Positions 7,767-16,730 of a DNA stretch of 64,000 nucleotides are shown here, piece by piece. Source of the stretch: Allobogoriella deserti (lineage in GTDB: Bacteria; Actinomycetota; Actinomycetes; Actinomycetales; Actinomycetaceae). Under the pieces are notes generated by a model. The model saw only the letters and a program-made list of their open reading frames with translations. It was not told where the DNA came from and did not search any database. Positions within the stretch are counted from its first letter, which is position 1. Each line of letters starts with the position of its first letter. The position numbers were made by a program, and so were the translations under genes. The stretch is from positions 62,001 through 126,000 of the forward strand of contig NZ_JBHUEE010000009.1 of NCBI RefSeq assembly GCF_042680605.1. Direction: 5' to 3'.

Positions 7767-7973
7767 TCAGATCGCGCGGACGCTCTCCGCCTGCGGGCCC
7801 TTCGGGCCCTGCGTGATCTCGAACTCGACACGCTGGGCGTCCTCGAGCGAGCGGTAGCCGTCAGCCTGGATCGCGCTGTAGTGGACGAACACGTCGGGAG
7901 CGTTGCCCCCGTCCTGCTCGATGAAGCCGTAGCCCTTCTCAGCGTTGAACCACTTCACGGTTCCCTGTGCCAT
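7767..7973 (-). CDS. Cold-shock protein (CspA family)
   Basis: A 68-residue single cold-shock domain, starting MAQGTVKWFNAEKGYGFIEQ, with the RNA-binding motifs KGYGFI and DVFVHYSAI. It binds single-stranded nucleic acid and acts as an RNA chaperone. The ATG at 7973 has a GGAAGGAC ribosome site; a longer in-frame extension is not conserved. The 188 nt upstream, before the MFS gene stop, would hold its promoter and a structured leader: a GC-rich palindrome near 8080-8097 could form a hairpin in the 5' UTR, as cold-shock leaders often do. Which paralogue this is cannot be told. Confidence 0.95.
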   Translation of the reverse strand: MAQGTVKWFNAEKGYGFIEQDGGNAPDVFVHYSAIQADGYRSLEDAQRVEFEITQGPKGPQAESVRAI

Positions 7974-8161
7974 GTGCTGTCCTTCCGGGACGTTGGTGGC
8001 CGGACACTGTGCCCGACCGCTTCTCGCCGCAATACCTCGTCCCACTTCCTTGCCCGGGTCCCGACCGGGGGCCGGCACCCGTGGGGCCCGTGGGCCCCGG
8101 ACCGCACGTCAGGGAAACGCAGATGCAACACCTCAAGCATGGCAGACATCACCGGCCGGTG

Positions 8162-9496
8162 CTAGGGATGTGTCTCACCCTGTGTGCTCCCCCGCCGCAT
8201 GCGGGCGATCACCTGCCGCACCGGCGGAACGACGACCCCCTGGGTCTCGGCCAGTCGCCGACGGGCCCGCGGGCGCAGGATGAGCAGACCGGTCAAGCCC
8301 ACGGCCCACAGCACCACCTGGGTTCCCAACGCGACCCGGTAGTCGGCCAGCCCGGGCGATCGGCCGGCGCTGACGAGGTCGAGGACGGCGCCGACCAGGA
8401 AGATCGACAGCAGTGAGGCGCTGAACCCGCCGACGTTGACCATGCCGGTCGCCATGCCCAACCGTCCCGGCGGCACGAACTGACGGGCGACGTCGAAGCC
8501 GACGGCGGCGACCGACATCGTGGCACCGAGCGCGACCGCGAGGATCACCAGATGCCACAGCGGTCGCGGGCCCGGCAGAGCGAGCACGCTCGCCCACGTG
8601 GCCGCGACCAGGGCGACGACGCCGATCACCATCCAGGACCGGCGCAGCGGGTGCCGCGCGGACAGCACGCCGGTCAGCGGCCCGGTGACGACGCCGGTCA
8701 TCGCGGTCAGACTGAGCAGCAGGCTGGCGGCCTCGGCCGAGACTCCCTGGCCGTCCGTGAGGAACGGCACACCCCACAGCAGCAGGAACGTGTTCGCCGG
8801 GAACAGGCAGACGAAATGGGTGAAGAAGCCGAGCCAGGCGCCGGGCTCGGCCAGCACGGCTGCGACCGGTACCCGCGCCGGAACGGACCTGGCGGGGACT
8901 GCGACAACGGGGCGCGGTTGATTACGGACCAGCAGCAGGGTCACGGGCACGGTCAGGGCGGCCAGCGCCGCCAACGCTCCGAAGGCGGTGGTCCACCCGC
9001 GGTCGAGCAGGACCGCGAGGAACGGCACGGCCGAGATGAGCTGACCGACCTGCCCCACCAGGCCGGTGACCTGGGTCAGGAGCGGCACCCGGCTGACCGG
9101 GAACCAGGCGGGCAGCAGCCGCATCACGGGCACGAACATCGCGGCGTCGCCGAGGCCGACGAGGACGCGGGCCGCGAGTGCAGCCGGCAATGTCTCGGCC
9201 AGGGCGAGCGCCAGGTGGGCCAGGGCGAGGACCGCGCCCCCACCGGCCAGCATGGCGCGGCTGCCGACCCGGTCCAGAACCATCCCGACCGGTACCTGAG
9301 CGCCCGCGTAGACCGCAAGCTGCAGGACCGGGAACAGGGACAGGACGGCCGCGGAGATCTCGAACCGCTCCGTCGCCGGGAGTCCGGCGACGCCGAACGA
9401 GGTTCGCGAGGCCACCGCCACCACGTAGGCGAAGAGGCCCGCGGCCCACACCGTCAGCGCGGCCCGCCGGGGAGCAGGAGCCTGGAACGGTGACAC
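8162..9496 (-). CDS. Major facilitator superfamily transporter
   Basis: A 444-residue integral membrane protein with about 12 predicted helices and the MFS loop motif between helices 2 and 3 (VPVGMVLDRVGSRAM). The substrate cannot be read; overall character (TSFGVAG near helix 1, LLILRPRARR C-terminus) fits the nitrate/sugar-phosphate-like or multidrug MFS branches without discriminating them. The GTG at 9496 is preceded by GAGAAT and 7 nt, so it could be leaderless; GGGAGAA could also serve as a ribosome site. It lies 63 nt downstream of the PAC2 gene in the same direction. Confidence 0.85.
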   Translation of the reverse strand: MSPFQAPAPRRAALTVWAAGLFAYVVAVASRTSFGVAGLPATERFEISAAVLSLFPVLQLAVYAGAQVPVGMVLDRVGSRAMLAGGGAVLALAHLALALAETLPAALAARVLVGLGDAAMFVPVMRLLPAWFPVSRVPLLTQVTGLVGQVGQLISAVPFLAVLLDRGWTTAFGALAALAALTVPVTLLLVRNQPRPVVAVPARSVPARVPVAAVLAEPGAWLGFFTHFVCLFPANTFLLLWGVPFLTDGQGVSAEAASLLLSLTAMTGVVTGPLTGVLSARHPLRRSWMVIGVVALVAATWASVLALPGPRPLWHLVILAVALGATMSVAAVGFDVARQFVPPGRLGMATGMVNVGGFSASLLSIFLVGAVLDLVSAGRSPGLADYRVALGTQVVLWAVGLTGLLILRPRARRRLAETQGVVVPPVRQVIARMRRGSTQGETHP

Positions 9497-9559
9497 GCGT
9501 GCGATTCTCCCAGGCGCCGCAGGCCCGCCCGGTCACCGGCTCATCGGGCCGGGTGGAGG

Positions 9560-10525
9560 TCAGCTGCGGTTCTCGGGCTCGCCCGTCTCTCCGGGGGCGC
9601 CGGAGTCACCGTTCTCGCCGTCCTCGCCGAGCCCGGCGAGGAACTGTTCGAGCTCGGCCCCGATCTCGTCCGCGCTCGGCAGCGCGGGCTCGGCGACCAG
9701 GGTGGTCTGGCCGGGCTGTGCGGCCGACTCCATGAAGGCGTCGTACTGCTGCTCGAGGGCGCGCACCACGGCACCGACCTCGGCCGACTGAGCGACCTGG
9801 GACTCGATCTCACCCGCGGTCTGCGCGGCGGCGGACTCGAGCTCCTCGAGCGGCAGGGACAGCCCAGTGCTGCCGGCGATCTGTCGGACCAGGGCGAGAG
9901 CGGCCTGCGGGTATTCCGACTGGGCGAGGTAGTGCGGCACGTTGGCCGCGAAACCGAGGGCGTCGTGCCCCGCCTTGCCCAGGCGAAGTTCGAGCAGGCC
10001 CGCAACGTTACCCGGCACCTGGAGCCGGCCCATGAGGTGACGCTGGGGGTCGATGAGCTCGTCCCTCGTGGCGTGCGCGGTCACCGAGATCGGACGGGTG
10101 TGCGGGACGGCCATGGGGATCCCGTGCACGCCGATCGTCCGCTCGACCCCGAGCTGTTCAATGAGCTCGATCACGGCGGTGGTGAACCGATCCCACTGGA
10201 GGTCCGGCTCCGGACCGTGCAGGAGCAGCAGTTGCTCGCCGTCGGGGCCGCGCAGGAGGTCCAGCGCGACGACGGGTTCGTCGTAGTCCGTGAATCGCCA
10301 GTCCTCGAACGTCAGCGCCGGCCGCCGCGACCGGTAGTCGACGAGTTCGTCGGCGTCGAAGGTCGCCACGCGCTCGGACGGCATGGTCGAGAGCAGGTGG
10401 CGGGCGACCATCTCACCCGCGTGCCCGGCGTCGAGGGAACCGCGGAGGGCATGCACGAGGACCGGAACGTCGGAGTGCCGCTGGGCACCCTCGTTCACGG
10501 TGTAGAGGTCCCGGGGATCGCGCAC
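9560..10525 (-). CDS. PAC2 family protein
   Basis: Member of the PAC2 (proteasome assembly chaperone 2-like) family found in most actinobacteria; its biochemical role there is unsettled. The 321 residues include the family's LVHALRGSLDAGHAGE, LLLLHGPEPDLQW, GIHGIPMAVPHTRP-like and LGFAANVPHYLAQSEYP segments. A helical region follows (about 240-270), then an acidic, Gly/Glu-rich tail of low complexity. The start GTG at 10525 has GGAGAGG upstream. It diverges from the HelD-like helicase gene; the 210-nt intergenic region should contain both promoters. Confidence 0.87.
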   Translation of the reverse strand: MRDPRDLYTVNEGAQRHSDVPVLVHALRGSLDAGHAGEMVARHLLSTMPSERVATFDADELVDYRSRRPALTFEDWRFTDYDEPVVALDLLRGPDGEQLLLLHGPEPDLQWDRFTTAVIELIEQLGVERTIGVHGIPMAVPHTRPISVTAHATRDELIDPQRHLMGRLQVPGNVAGLLELRLGKAGHDALGFAANVPHYLAQSEYPQAALALVRQIAGSTGLSLPLEELESAAAQTAGEIESQVAQSAEVGAVVRALEQQYDAFMESAAQPGQTTLVAEPALPSADEIGAELEQFLAGLGEDGENGDSGAPGETGEPENRS

Positions 10526-10735
10526 GTGCGCCTCTCCTTCCGTGTGCTCGTTCGGTCTGTTGCTGATGACGTGAACGCTCCGGCGTCAGGGATCATTCCA
10601 CGGCCGCCGCCCGCGCGCCCGGAGTCCGGACTGCGTGTGCGCCGTCTCGCAGGCAGTGACCACAGGGACGGCTCGTGCGGGCAATAATGGTGGGCCGTGT
10701 GCCAGCGCGGCACCGCCTGGAACTGAGGAGCGCGC

Positions 10736-13042
10736 GTGCCAGGAGAGGCCTTCACGCCCGAGCAGCAGGCCGCGTCCGCGGCCACCCTCACCGCTGCCGT
10801 CGCCCAGGAGCAGCGGCGCCTGGACCTCGTGTACGCCCGTCTCGACGAGTTGCGCGAGGCCTACCGCCGGCGCCTGTCCGCCGTGCGAAGGACCGGTGCG
10901 GTCGGGACGCATCAGAACCGCTCCGAGCGGGATGCGTTCGCCGCGCACTACGAGGACACCCTCGCCCGCCTGGAGATGGTGGAGAACCGGCTGGTCTTCG
11001 GCCGCCTCGATCTGCGTGACGAGACGGAGCCGCGGTACGTCGGTCGGATCGGGATGTCCGACGAGGAGCGCAGCCAGCTCCTGGTGGACTGGCGGGCGCC
11101 GAGTGCACAGCCCTTCTACCAGGCCACGGCAGCCCACCCGGCCGGGGTGGTCCGCCGGCGCCATCTGATGACCCGCGGGCGTGAGGTGGTCAGCGTCGAG
11201 GACGAACTGCTCGACTCCGACCGGGTGGACGAGGTCAGTGACGGACTCACCGGCGAGGGCGCGCTCTTCGCCGCCATGTCCGCTGCCCGTGAGGGCCGGA
11301 TGACTGACATCGTCGCCACGATCCAGGCCGAGCAGGACGCCGTCATCCGCTCTCCGCTCGACGGCGTGCTCGTGGTCCAGGGCGGTCCCGGCACGGGGAA
11401 GACCGCGGTCGCGTTGCACCGCGCCGCCTACCTCCTCTACGCCCACCGCGAACGGCTCGAACGCTCGGGCGTGCTGCTGGTCGGCCCGTCACGCGTCTTC
11501 CTCCGGTATATCGAGCAGGTGCTGCCCTCGCTCGGCGAGACGGATGTCGTCGCCACCACGATGGCCGAGCTCCTGCCCGGGACGACGGCGCGGGCGACCG
11601 AACCCGCCGAGGTCGCCGAGGTGAAGGGCCGTCCGGTCATGGCGCAGGTGCTGGCCCGGGCGGTACGCGGGCTGCAGCGTGTGCCCGACGCGGTCCAGGA
11701 ACTCGACGTCGAGGGCGTGACGGTGCACCTCAGGCCCGAGGACGTCCGCGCGGCCATGGGGCGGGCGCGGCGCACCGGGCTGCCGCACAACCAGGCACGC
11801 GAGACGTTCGCCCTCGCCGTCCTGGACGACCTGGTCCGCGAGTACACCCAGGCCCGTGGTGGCGAACGGGACGAGGACGATCGTGGCTGGCTGTACGAGG
11901 ACGTGCGCACGGCGCGGGACGTGCGCCGTGCGGTGAACCTGTGCTGGATGCCGACCACACCGCACGGTCTGCTGGAGAAGCTCTACGCCCGGCCCGAGTT
12001 GCTCGCCCGCCACGGCCGAGGCCTGTCCCGCGAGGACCGCGCGCTGCTGGAGCGTGAGCAGGGCTCGCAGTGGACAGTCGCCGACGTGCCGCTGCTCGAC
12101 GAGCTCGCCGAACTCTTGGGACCGCACGAAGGCGCCGCTGCCGCGCGGGCCGAGGCCGAGGACCGGCGCAGACGCGCGGCCGAGGTCGAGTTCGCCGCCG
12201 AGGCGATCTCCGCCCAGGACCTCGGTGACGGGCTGATCACACCCGAGATCCTCGCCGAGCGGTTCCACTCGACCGGCTCCCGGCTGACGACGGCGGAGCG
12301 CGCGGCGGAGGACCGCACGTGGACCTACGGGCACGTCGTCGTGGACGAGGCGCAGGAGCTCTCACCCATGGCGTGGCGGGCGCTGCTGCGCCGGTGCCCG
12401 TCCCGGTCGATGACCGTCGTCGGCGACCTCGCCCAGCGCAGCGGGCACCGCCCAGCCGCGCAGTGGGCGGACGTGCTCGGCACGGCCGCCGGTGAGCACG
12501 TCCGCGAGGCCGTGCTCACCATCAGCTACCGAACCCCCGCGCAGGTGATGGACGCCGCGACCCGCGTGATGTCGCGGCTCGACGCCGCACCCGCATATCC
12601 GGTGAACGCGGCCCGAGACCTGCCGGATGCGCTGACCGCGACGTCGGTCGCGGACCCGGCGGCCGGGTCCGCCGATGTGGTGGCCCGCGAACTGGAGCGG
12701 CTCGACACCGAGGCCGGTGCGGCCGCCGGCCGACTCGCAGTCATCGTGCCCGCCGAGCACCGCGCCGCGGTCGTGACGGCCCTGCGTACCCACCCCGGCA
12801 CGCGCGACGCGCTGCGCACCGAACGTGAGGATCCGCTCTCGGCACGAGTCGCGGTGGTCACGCCCGTCGAGGCCAAGGGGCTCGAGTACGACGTCGTCGT
12901 CCTGCTCTTCCCGGACGCGGTGCTCGCCGGCGGGACCGGCGACCTCTACGTGGCGATGACCCGCCCGACGCGCCGGCTGCACGTCGTGCACGCGGGTGAC
13001 CGCGTGGTGGACGAACTTGATGCCGTCGACGGAGAAGGCTGA
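10736..13042 (+). CDS. HelD/HelR-like superfamily 1 ATPase (RNA polymerase recycling)
   Basis: UvrD-like ATPase of 768 residues, matching the class that in actinobacteria binds RNA polymerase and releases stalled or antibiotic-bound complexes. A long coiled-coil-prone N-terminal arm (residues 1-60) precedes the helicase core. Visible motifs are Walker A GGPGTGKT at 216-223, HVVVDEAQELSP (motif II), VVGDLAQRSG (III), SYRTPAQVMDAA (IV), VTPVEAKGLEYDVVV (V) and LYVAMTRPTRRL (VI). The GTG start follows GAGGAG; an AATAAT box near 10683 may be its -10. serA follows after one nucleotide. HelD rather than UvrD/Rep is favoured by the N-terminal arm and size. Confidence 0.85.
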   Translation: MPGEAFTPEQQAASAATLTAAVAQEQRRLDLVYARLDELREAYRRRLSAVRRTGAVGTHQNRSERDAFAAHYEDTLARLEMVENRLVFGRLDLRDETEPRYVGRIGMSDEERSQLLVDWRAPSAQPFYQATAAHPAGVVRRRHLMTRGREVVSVEDELLDSDRVDEVSDGLTGEGALFAAMSAAREGRMTDIVATIQAEQDAVIRSPLDGVLVVQGGPGTGKTAVALHRAAYLLYAHRERLERSGVLLVGPSRVFLRYIEQVLPSLGETDVVATTMAELLPGTTARATEPAEVAEVKGRPVMAQVLARAVRGLQRVPDAVQELDVEGVTVHLRPEDVRAAMGRARRTGLPHNQARETFALAVLDDLVREYTQARGGERDEDDRGWLYEDVRTARDVRRAVNLCWMPTTPHGLLEKLYARPELLARHGRGLSREDRALLEREQGSQWTVADVPLLDELAELLGPHEGAAAARAEAEDRRRRAAEVEFAAEAISAQDLGDGLITPEILAERFHSTGSRLTTAERAAEDRTWTYGHVVVDEAQELSPMAWRALLRRCPSRSMTVVGDLAQRSGHRPAAQWADVLGTAAGEHVREAVLTISYRTPAQVMDAATRVMSRLDAAPAYPVNAARDLPDALTATSVADPAAGSADVVARELERLDTEAGAAAGRLAVIVPAEHRAAVVTALRTHPGTRDALRTEREDPLSARVAVVTPVEAKGLEYDVVVLLFPDAVLAGGTGDLYVAMTRPTRRLHVVHAGDRVVDELDAVDGEG

Positions 13043-13043
13043 G

Positions 13044-14297
13044 ATGGGCTCCGTGGCTCCACGCGCTCTGCTCCTCGAGAATCCGCACACCAACGCCGAT
13101 CCCATCCTGTCGCGGGCGGGCCTCGAGGTGTCCCGACACCCGGGAGCGCTCGACGAGGACGAGCTCATCGAGGCCCTGGACGGCGTCGACATTCTCGGAA
13201 TCCGGTCCGGCACCCAGGTGACCGAACGCGTCATCGAGGCGCATCCCAATCTCACGGCGATCGGGGCCTTCTGCATCGGAACGAATCAGATCGACCTGCG
13301 TGCCGCGGCGCGGCGAGGCATCGCGGTGTTCAACGCCCCGTTCTCCAACACCCGCTCGGTCGTCGAGCTCGCGGTGGCGGAGGTCATCGCCCTGACCCGG
13401 CGCCTGACGGTGCGCGACAAGGCGCTGCACTCCGGGACGTGGGACAAGACGGCCTCGGGCTCGCATGAGGTCCGCGGCCGCACCCTCGGGATCATCGGGT
13501 ACGGCAACATCGGCACGCAGCTGTCCGTCGTGGCCGAGGCCCTCGGCATGCGCGTGGTCTTCTACGACACCGCCGAGAAGCTCGCGCTCGGTAATGCGCA
13601 CCGGATGGGCTCGCTCAGCGAGCTGCTCGCCGTGGCCGATGTGGTCACCCTGCACGTCGACGGACGCCCGGGCAACGCCGGGATGTTCGGACGCGAGAAG
13701 TTCGAGCAGATGAAGCACGGCGCGATCTTCCTCAACCTCTCGCGCGGCTTCCTCGTCGACTACGGCGCGCTGCGGGAGAAGATCCTCGACGGCTCGATCG
13801 CCGGCGCAGCCGTCGACGTGTTCCCGAACGAGCCACGCCGGAACGGCGAGCCGTTCGAGTCGGAGCTGCGCAATCTGCCCAACGTCATCCTCACCCCGCA
13901 CGTGGGGGGTTCGACGCAGGAGGCGCAGGAGAACATCGGGCACTTCGTGGCGGGGAAGCTGGCCGCCTATCAGCGTTCCGGGTCGACCGACCTGTCGGTG
14001 AACCTGCCCCGCCTGACCCTGCCGCCGTCGGCCGCCGCGCGCTACCGTGTCGGGTTCGTGCACCGGAACACGCCCGGCGTGCTCGCCCTGGTCAACCAGA
14101 CCTTCGCCGAGCACGGCGCCAACATCGAGGGCCAGATCCTCGGCACGCTCGGGGAGATCGGTTACGTCGTGACCGACATCGGCTCCGAGCTGCCGCGCGA
14201 GGCGGTCGCGGCCGTCAGTGAGATGGAAGACACGGTGCGGCTGCGGGTGATGACGCGGCCGGGCGTGCAGGAGGCCACCGACGGCGAGGAGCGCTGA
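13044..14297 (+). CDS. serA: D-3-phosphoglycerate dehydrogenase
   Basis: First step of serine synthesis: oxidises 3-phosphoglycerate with NAD. The 417-residue short form (E. coli-like, with a C-terminal ACT domain) contains the Rossmann motif GIIGYGNIG and the substrate-domain segment GAFCIGTNQIDL. It also has RSVVELAVAEVIAL, NLSRGFLVDYGALR, AVDVFPNEP and the HVGGSTQEAQENIG catalytic-histidine region. The ACT domain (about 340-417, HRNTPGVLALVNQTFAEHGANI) suggests allosteric serine inhibition. The ATG at 13044 has GGAGAAGG and matches the family N-terminus better than in-frame ATGs upstream. It follows helD immediately and overlaps the next gene by one base. Confidence 0.94.
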   Translation: MGSVAPRALLLENPHTNADPILSRAGLEVSRHPGALDEDELIEALDGVDILGIRSGTQVTERVIEAHPNLTAIGAFCIGTNQIDLRAAARRGIAVFNAPFSNTRSVVELAVAEVIALTRRLTVRDKALHSGTWDKTASGSHEVRGRTLGIIGYGNIGTQLSVVAEALGMRVVFYDTAEKLALGNAHRMGSLSELLAVADVVTLHVDGRPGNAGMFGREKFEQMKHGAIFLNLSRGFLVDYGALREKILDGSIAGAAVDVFPNEPRRNGEPFESELRNLPNVILTPHVGGSTQEAQENIGHFVAGKLAAYQRSGSTDLSVNLPRLTLPPSAAARYRVGFVHRNTPGVLALVNQTFAEHGANIEGQILGTLGEIGYVVTDIGSELPREAVAAVSEMEDTVRLRVMTRPGVQEATDGEER

Positions 14298-15337
14298 TGG
14301 CACCGCAACCGGGATACGAGACGATGACCTTCCGCCGGTGCGGCCGGAGCGGTCTGGATCTGCCGGCCGTCGCGCTGGGCCTGTGGCAGAACTTCGGCGA
14401 GACGACCCCGGCGAGCACGCAGCGCGAGATCGTCACGCGTGCCGTCGAGCTCGGCATCACGCACATCGACCTGGCCAACAACTACGGCCCCCCGCCGGGA
14501 GCGGCGGAGAAGAGCTTCGGGCGGATGCTCGCCGAGGATCTTCCGGGCCTGCGCGACGAGCTGGTCATCTCGACCAAGGCCGGGTACACGATGTGGCCGG
14601 GCCCGTACGGCGACGGTGGGTCCCGCAAGTACCTGCTCGCTTCGCTGGACCAGTCGCTCGAGCGGCTCGGCCTGCCGTACGTCGACATCTTCTACTCGCA
14701 CCGGTTCGACCCGACCACCCCGTTGCGCGAGACCCTCGGCGCGCTGAAGACGGCCGTGGATTCGGGGCGGGCGCTCTACGCGGGGATCTCGTCCTACTCG
14801 GCACGTCGGACCCGCGAAGCACTCGCCGTGGCCGAGTCGATCGGCCTTGACCTCCTCGTCCACCAGCCGTCCTACTCCATCGTCAACCGCTGGATCGAGG
14901 ACCGTTCGGACACCGGCGAGAGCGTGCTGGACGTACTGGGCGAGTCCGGTCTCGGAGCCGTCGTCTTCTCACCGCTCGCTCAGGGACTGCTCACCGACAA
15001 GTACCTTGGCGGGATCCCGGAAGGGTCGCGCGCGGCCCAGGACGGTTCGTTCAAGCGCGACATGCTCACGCCCGACCTCGTCGAACGCGTCCGCGGTCTG
15101 AACGAGGTCGCCTCGGGCCGCGGGCAATCGCTGGCCCAGATGGCGATCGCCTGGGTCCTGCGCGACCCGCGGGTGTCCACGGCCCTCGTGGGGGCGTCGA
15201 GCGTGCGGCAACTCGAGGACTCGGTCGCCGCGCTGGAGAACCTGGAGTTCTCCGCGGAGGAGCTCGAGGCCATCGACCGGCTGGGCATGGATGACGCCGG
15301 GGTCAACATCTGGGCTCCGCGGTCCTCGGACCTGTGA
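14297..15337 (+). CDS. Aldo/keto reductase (YghZ / glyceraldehyde-3-phosphate reductase type)
   Basis: NADPH-dependent oxidoreductase of 346 residues with the AKR catalytic tetrad Asp58, Tyr63, Lys94 and His135 (DLANNY, STKAGY, FYSHRFD). NNYGPPPGAAE, GPYGDGGSRKYLLASLDQSL and SPLAQGLLTDKYL are typical of the L-glyceraldehyde 3-phosphate reductase/YghZ branch (AKR14), a detoxification enzyme for reactive aldehydes; substrate assignment is by family only. Its ATG overlaps the serA stop (TGATG), so it is the last gene of the helD-serA-AKR run, and a 17-bp terminator stem follows. Confidence 0.88.
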   Translation: MAPQPGYETMTFRRCGRSGLDLPAVALGLWQNFGETTPASTQREIVTRAVELGITHIDLANNYGPPPGAAEKSFGRMLAEDLPGLRDELVISTKAGYTMWPGPYGDGGSRKYLLASLDQSLERLGLPYVDIFYSHRFDPTTPLRETLGALKTAVDSGRALYAGISSYSARRTREALAVAESIGLDLLVHQPSYSIVNRWIEDRSDTGESVLDVLGESGLGAVVFSPLAQGLLTDKYLGGIPEGSRAAQDGSFKRDMLTPDLVERVRGLNEVASGRGQSLAQMAIAWVLRDPRVSTALVGASSVRQLEDSVAALENLEFSAEELEAIDRLGMDDAGVNIWAPRSSDL

Positions 15338-15353
15338 GCACGGCAGCGGCGGA

Positions 15354-15395
15354 GCCGTCGGTGGAGGCGGCTTCCCCTCCGCCTCCACCGACGGC
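15354..15395. terminator. Bidirectional terminator between the reductase and nrdR
   Basis: A perfect 17-bp stem, 15354-15370 with 15379-15395 and an 8-nt loop, sits between two convergent genes whose stops are 60 bp apart. It is the longest uninterrupted stem I found in the window and can work for either strand. Confidence 0.9.
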
Positions 15396-15397
15396 GG

Positions 15398-15991
15398 TCA
15401 GTGTGCCGGGGCCTCGTCCTCGGCCCGCTCGGCGTCTCCCAGCCTAGCCGAGCCCGGGGGCCCGGTGTCAGGCCCCGTGGAGCCCTCCCGCTCATTCTCC
15501 GTCGCCGAGTCCGTCACGCCGAACGCGGCGACGCCGGTGCGATCAGCCTGATCGGCGCGCAGCCGGGCGATCGCCTCCTCGAAGTCCTCGAGGCTGGTGA
15601 AGGCCGAGTAGACGCTGGCGAAGCGGAGATAGGCGATCTCGTCGAGGCGACGCAACGGCTCGAGGATGGCGCGGCCGATCTCGTCGGCCTCGACCTGGGC
15701 CGCGCCGGTGGCCCGCACCGTCTCCTCCACCTGCTGAGCGAGCAGCGCGAGATCGTCGCCGGAGACCGGGCGCCCCTGGCACGCCTTGCGGACACCCGCG
15801 ATCACCTTGTCCCGGCTGAACGGCTCTGTGGCACCGGAGCGCTTGAGCACGCTCAGGCTCGCGCTCTCGACGGTGCTGAAACGCCGCCCGCACTCGGGGC
15901 ACTGCCGTCGCCGGCGGATCACGGAGCCGTCGTCCGCCGTGCGCGAGTCCACCACGCGTGTGTCGGCACGGCGACAGAACGGACAGTTCAC
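15398..15991 (-). CDS. nrdR: Transcriptional repressor NrdR
   Basis: Zinc-ribbon/ATP-cone repressor of ribonucleotide reductase genes. The GTG at 15991, with a GGAGG site, gives 197 residues starting VNCPFC. Zinc ligands are Cys3, Cys6, Cys31 and Cys34 (CPFC...CPEC). The ATP-cone follows (RSGATEPFSRDKVIAGVRKAC), with the family's RFASVYSAFTSLEDFEEAI near residue 143. About 45 acidic, Gly/Pro/Glu-rich residues extend beyond the usual end near 150-155. It lies 123 nt downstream of the LysM gene on the same strand, the order known from mycobacteria, so damage-induced readthrough is possible. Confidence 0.93.
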   Translation of the reverse strand: MNCPFCRRADTRVVDSRTADDGSVIRRRRQCPECGRRFSTVESASLSVLKRSGATEPFSRDKVIAGVRKACQGRPVSGDDLALLAQQVEETVRATGAAQVEADEIGRAILEPLRRLDEIAYLRFASVYSAFTSLEDFEEAIARLRADQADRTGVAAFGVTDSATENEREGSTGPDTGPPGSARLGDAERAEDEAPAH

Positions 15992-16114
15992 CGACGGGCT
16001 CCTCCCTGCGAACGGCGGGCGTCGCCGCGCCCGGAGGTTCCGGGGCGGGCGGTCCCCGACCGCGCGGACGCCTGAGGCACGGTAGGTCGGGCCACGGTGG
16101 CGGCGCAACTGAGA

Positions 16115-16615
16115 TCAGCCCTGCGGCACCTCGAGCTGCTGGCCCACGCGCACGTCGGTCGACTCGAGGCCGTTGAGTCCAACGATCTGAGTGACCACCT
16201 CTCGCACGTCCGCTCCCGGCACCGCCACGGCCTCGGCCACCGACCAGAGGCTCTCGCCCGGCCCCACGGTCACGGTGGTCGTCTCCACCGGGGCGGTCGC
16301 ACCGGTGGCCTGGCCGGCCCAGGTTCCCGCGGCAACCGAGAACACCGCTGCGCACAGGAACGCGCTGGCGGCGAGGACGCGCCGCCCCCGCCGCGTCAGG
16401 CGCAACGGACCGGTCTGCGTGGCGCGTGCAGGCAGAGGCGCGCGAGTGCCGGTTGGCGCCGGCCGGGACGCGGCCACCTCCTGCGGTGCGCGCGCCGGCG
16501 CCGGCGCGACGAAGTCGGGGCCGACCAGCTGCAGGTGACGCGTACGCCGCCCGCGGTGCGATCCGGCCGCGGGACCGGCCGGCGTGGCCGCCGGGTGAAC
16601 GGTCAGGGCGCTCAT
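16115..16615 (-). CDS. SOS-linked LysM membrane protein, putative division inhibitor
   Basis: The 166-residue product has a Pro/Ala/Arg-rich cytoplasmic N-terminus, one membrane helix (about 80-100, RVLAASAFLCAAVFSVAAG) and a C-terminal LysM domain (about 115-163, VTVGPGESLWSVAEAV...VGQQLEVP). Position and architecture match damage-induced division inhibitors encoded divergently from lexA: Rv2719c in Mycobacterium, YneA in Bacillus, with DivS as a positional analogue. It has a perfect LexA box 22 nt upstream and a RecA-NDp promoter. The ATG at 16615 has GGAGAC; a second ATG 10 codons upstream would lie inside the leader. Division inhibition is inferred, not shown. Confidence 0.85.
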   Translation of the reverse strand: MSALTVHPAATPAGPAAGSHRGRRTRHLQLVGPDFVAPAPARAPQEVAASRPAPTGTRAPLPARATQTGPLRLTRRGRRVLAASAFLCAAVFSVAAGTWAGQATGATAPVETTTVTVGPGESLWSVAEAVAVPGADVREVVTQIVGLNGLESTDVRVGQQLEVPQG

Positions 16616-16636
16616 GTCGGGTCTCCGATCGTGTGT

Positions 16637-16650
16637 CGAACGCATGTTCG
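16637..16650. promoter_or_regulatory. LexA box upstream of the LysM gene
   Basis: CGAACGCATGTTCG is a perfect GAAC-N4-GTTC operator. It lies downstream of the gene's -10 (16671-16666), in the 5' leader, where LexA would block clearance. A degenerate second half-match (GAACGTCTGTTG) is adjacent at 16653-16664. Confidence 0.9.
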
Positions 16651-16665
16651 TCGAACGTCTGTTGC

Positions 16666-16687
16666 AGAGTAGGGCCAGGCACCGACA
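16666..16687 (-). promoter_or_regulatory. RecA-NDp (PafBC-type) promoter of the LysM gene
   Basis: Read on the minus strand the sequence is TGTCGGTG (16687-16680), 8 nt, then TACTCT (16671-16666), an exact match to the RecA-NDp consensus TGTCRGTG-N8-TANNNT used by PafBC in mycobacteria. TCGACA 18 nt before the -10 could also act as a conventional -35. Confidence 0.75.
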
Positions 16688-16730
16688 TCTGTCGAGGCGG
16701 CGATGGCCCGTGACTCCATCGACACGCCGT

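Noticed and set aside
10736..13042. HelD-like ATPase as part of an anti-phage system
   Set aside because: No nuclease or other defence partner is adjacent; the gene is tied to serA, and its motifs fit the RNA-polymerase recycling class.
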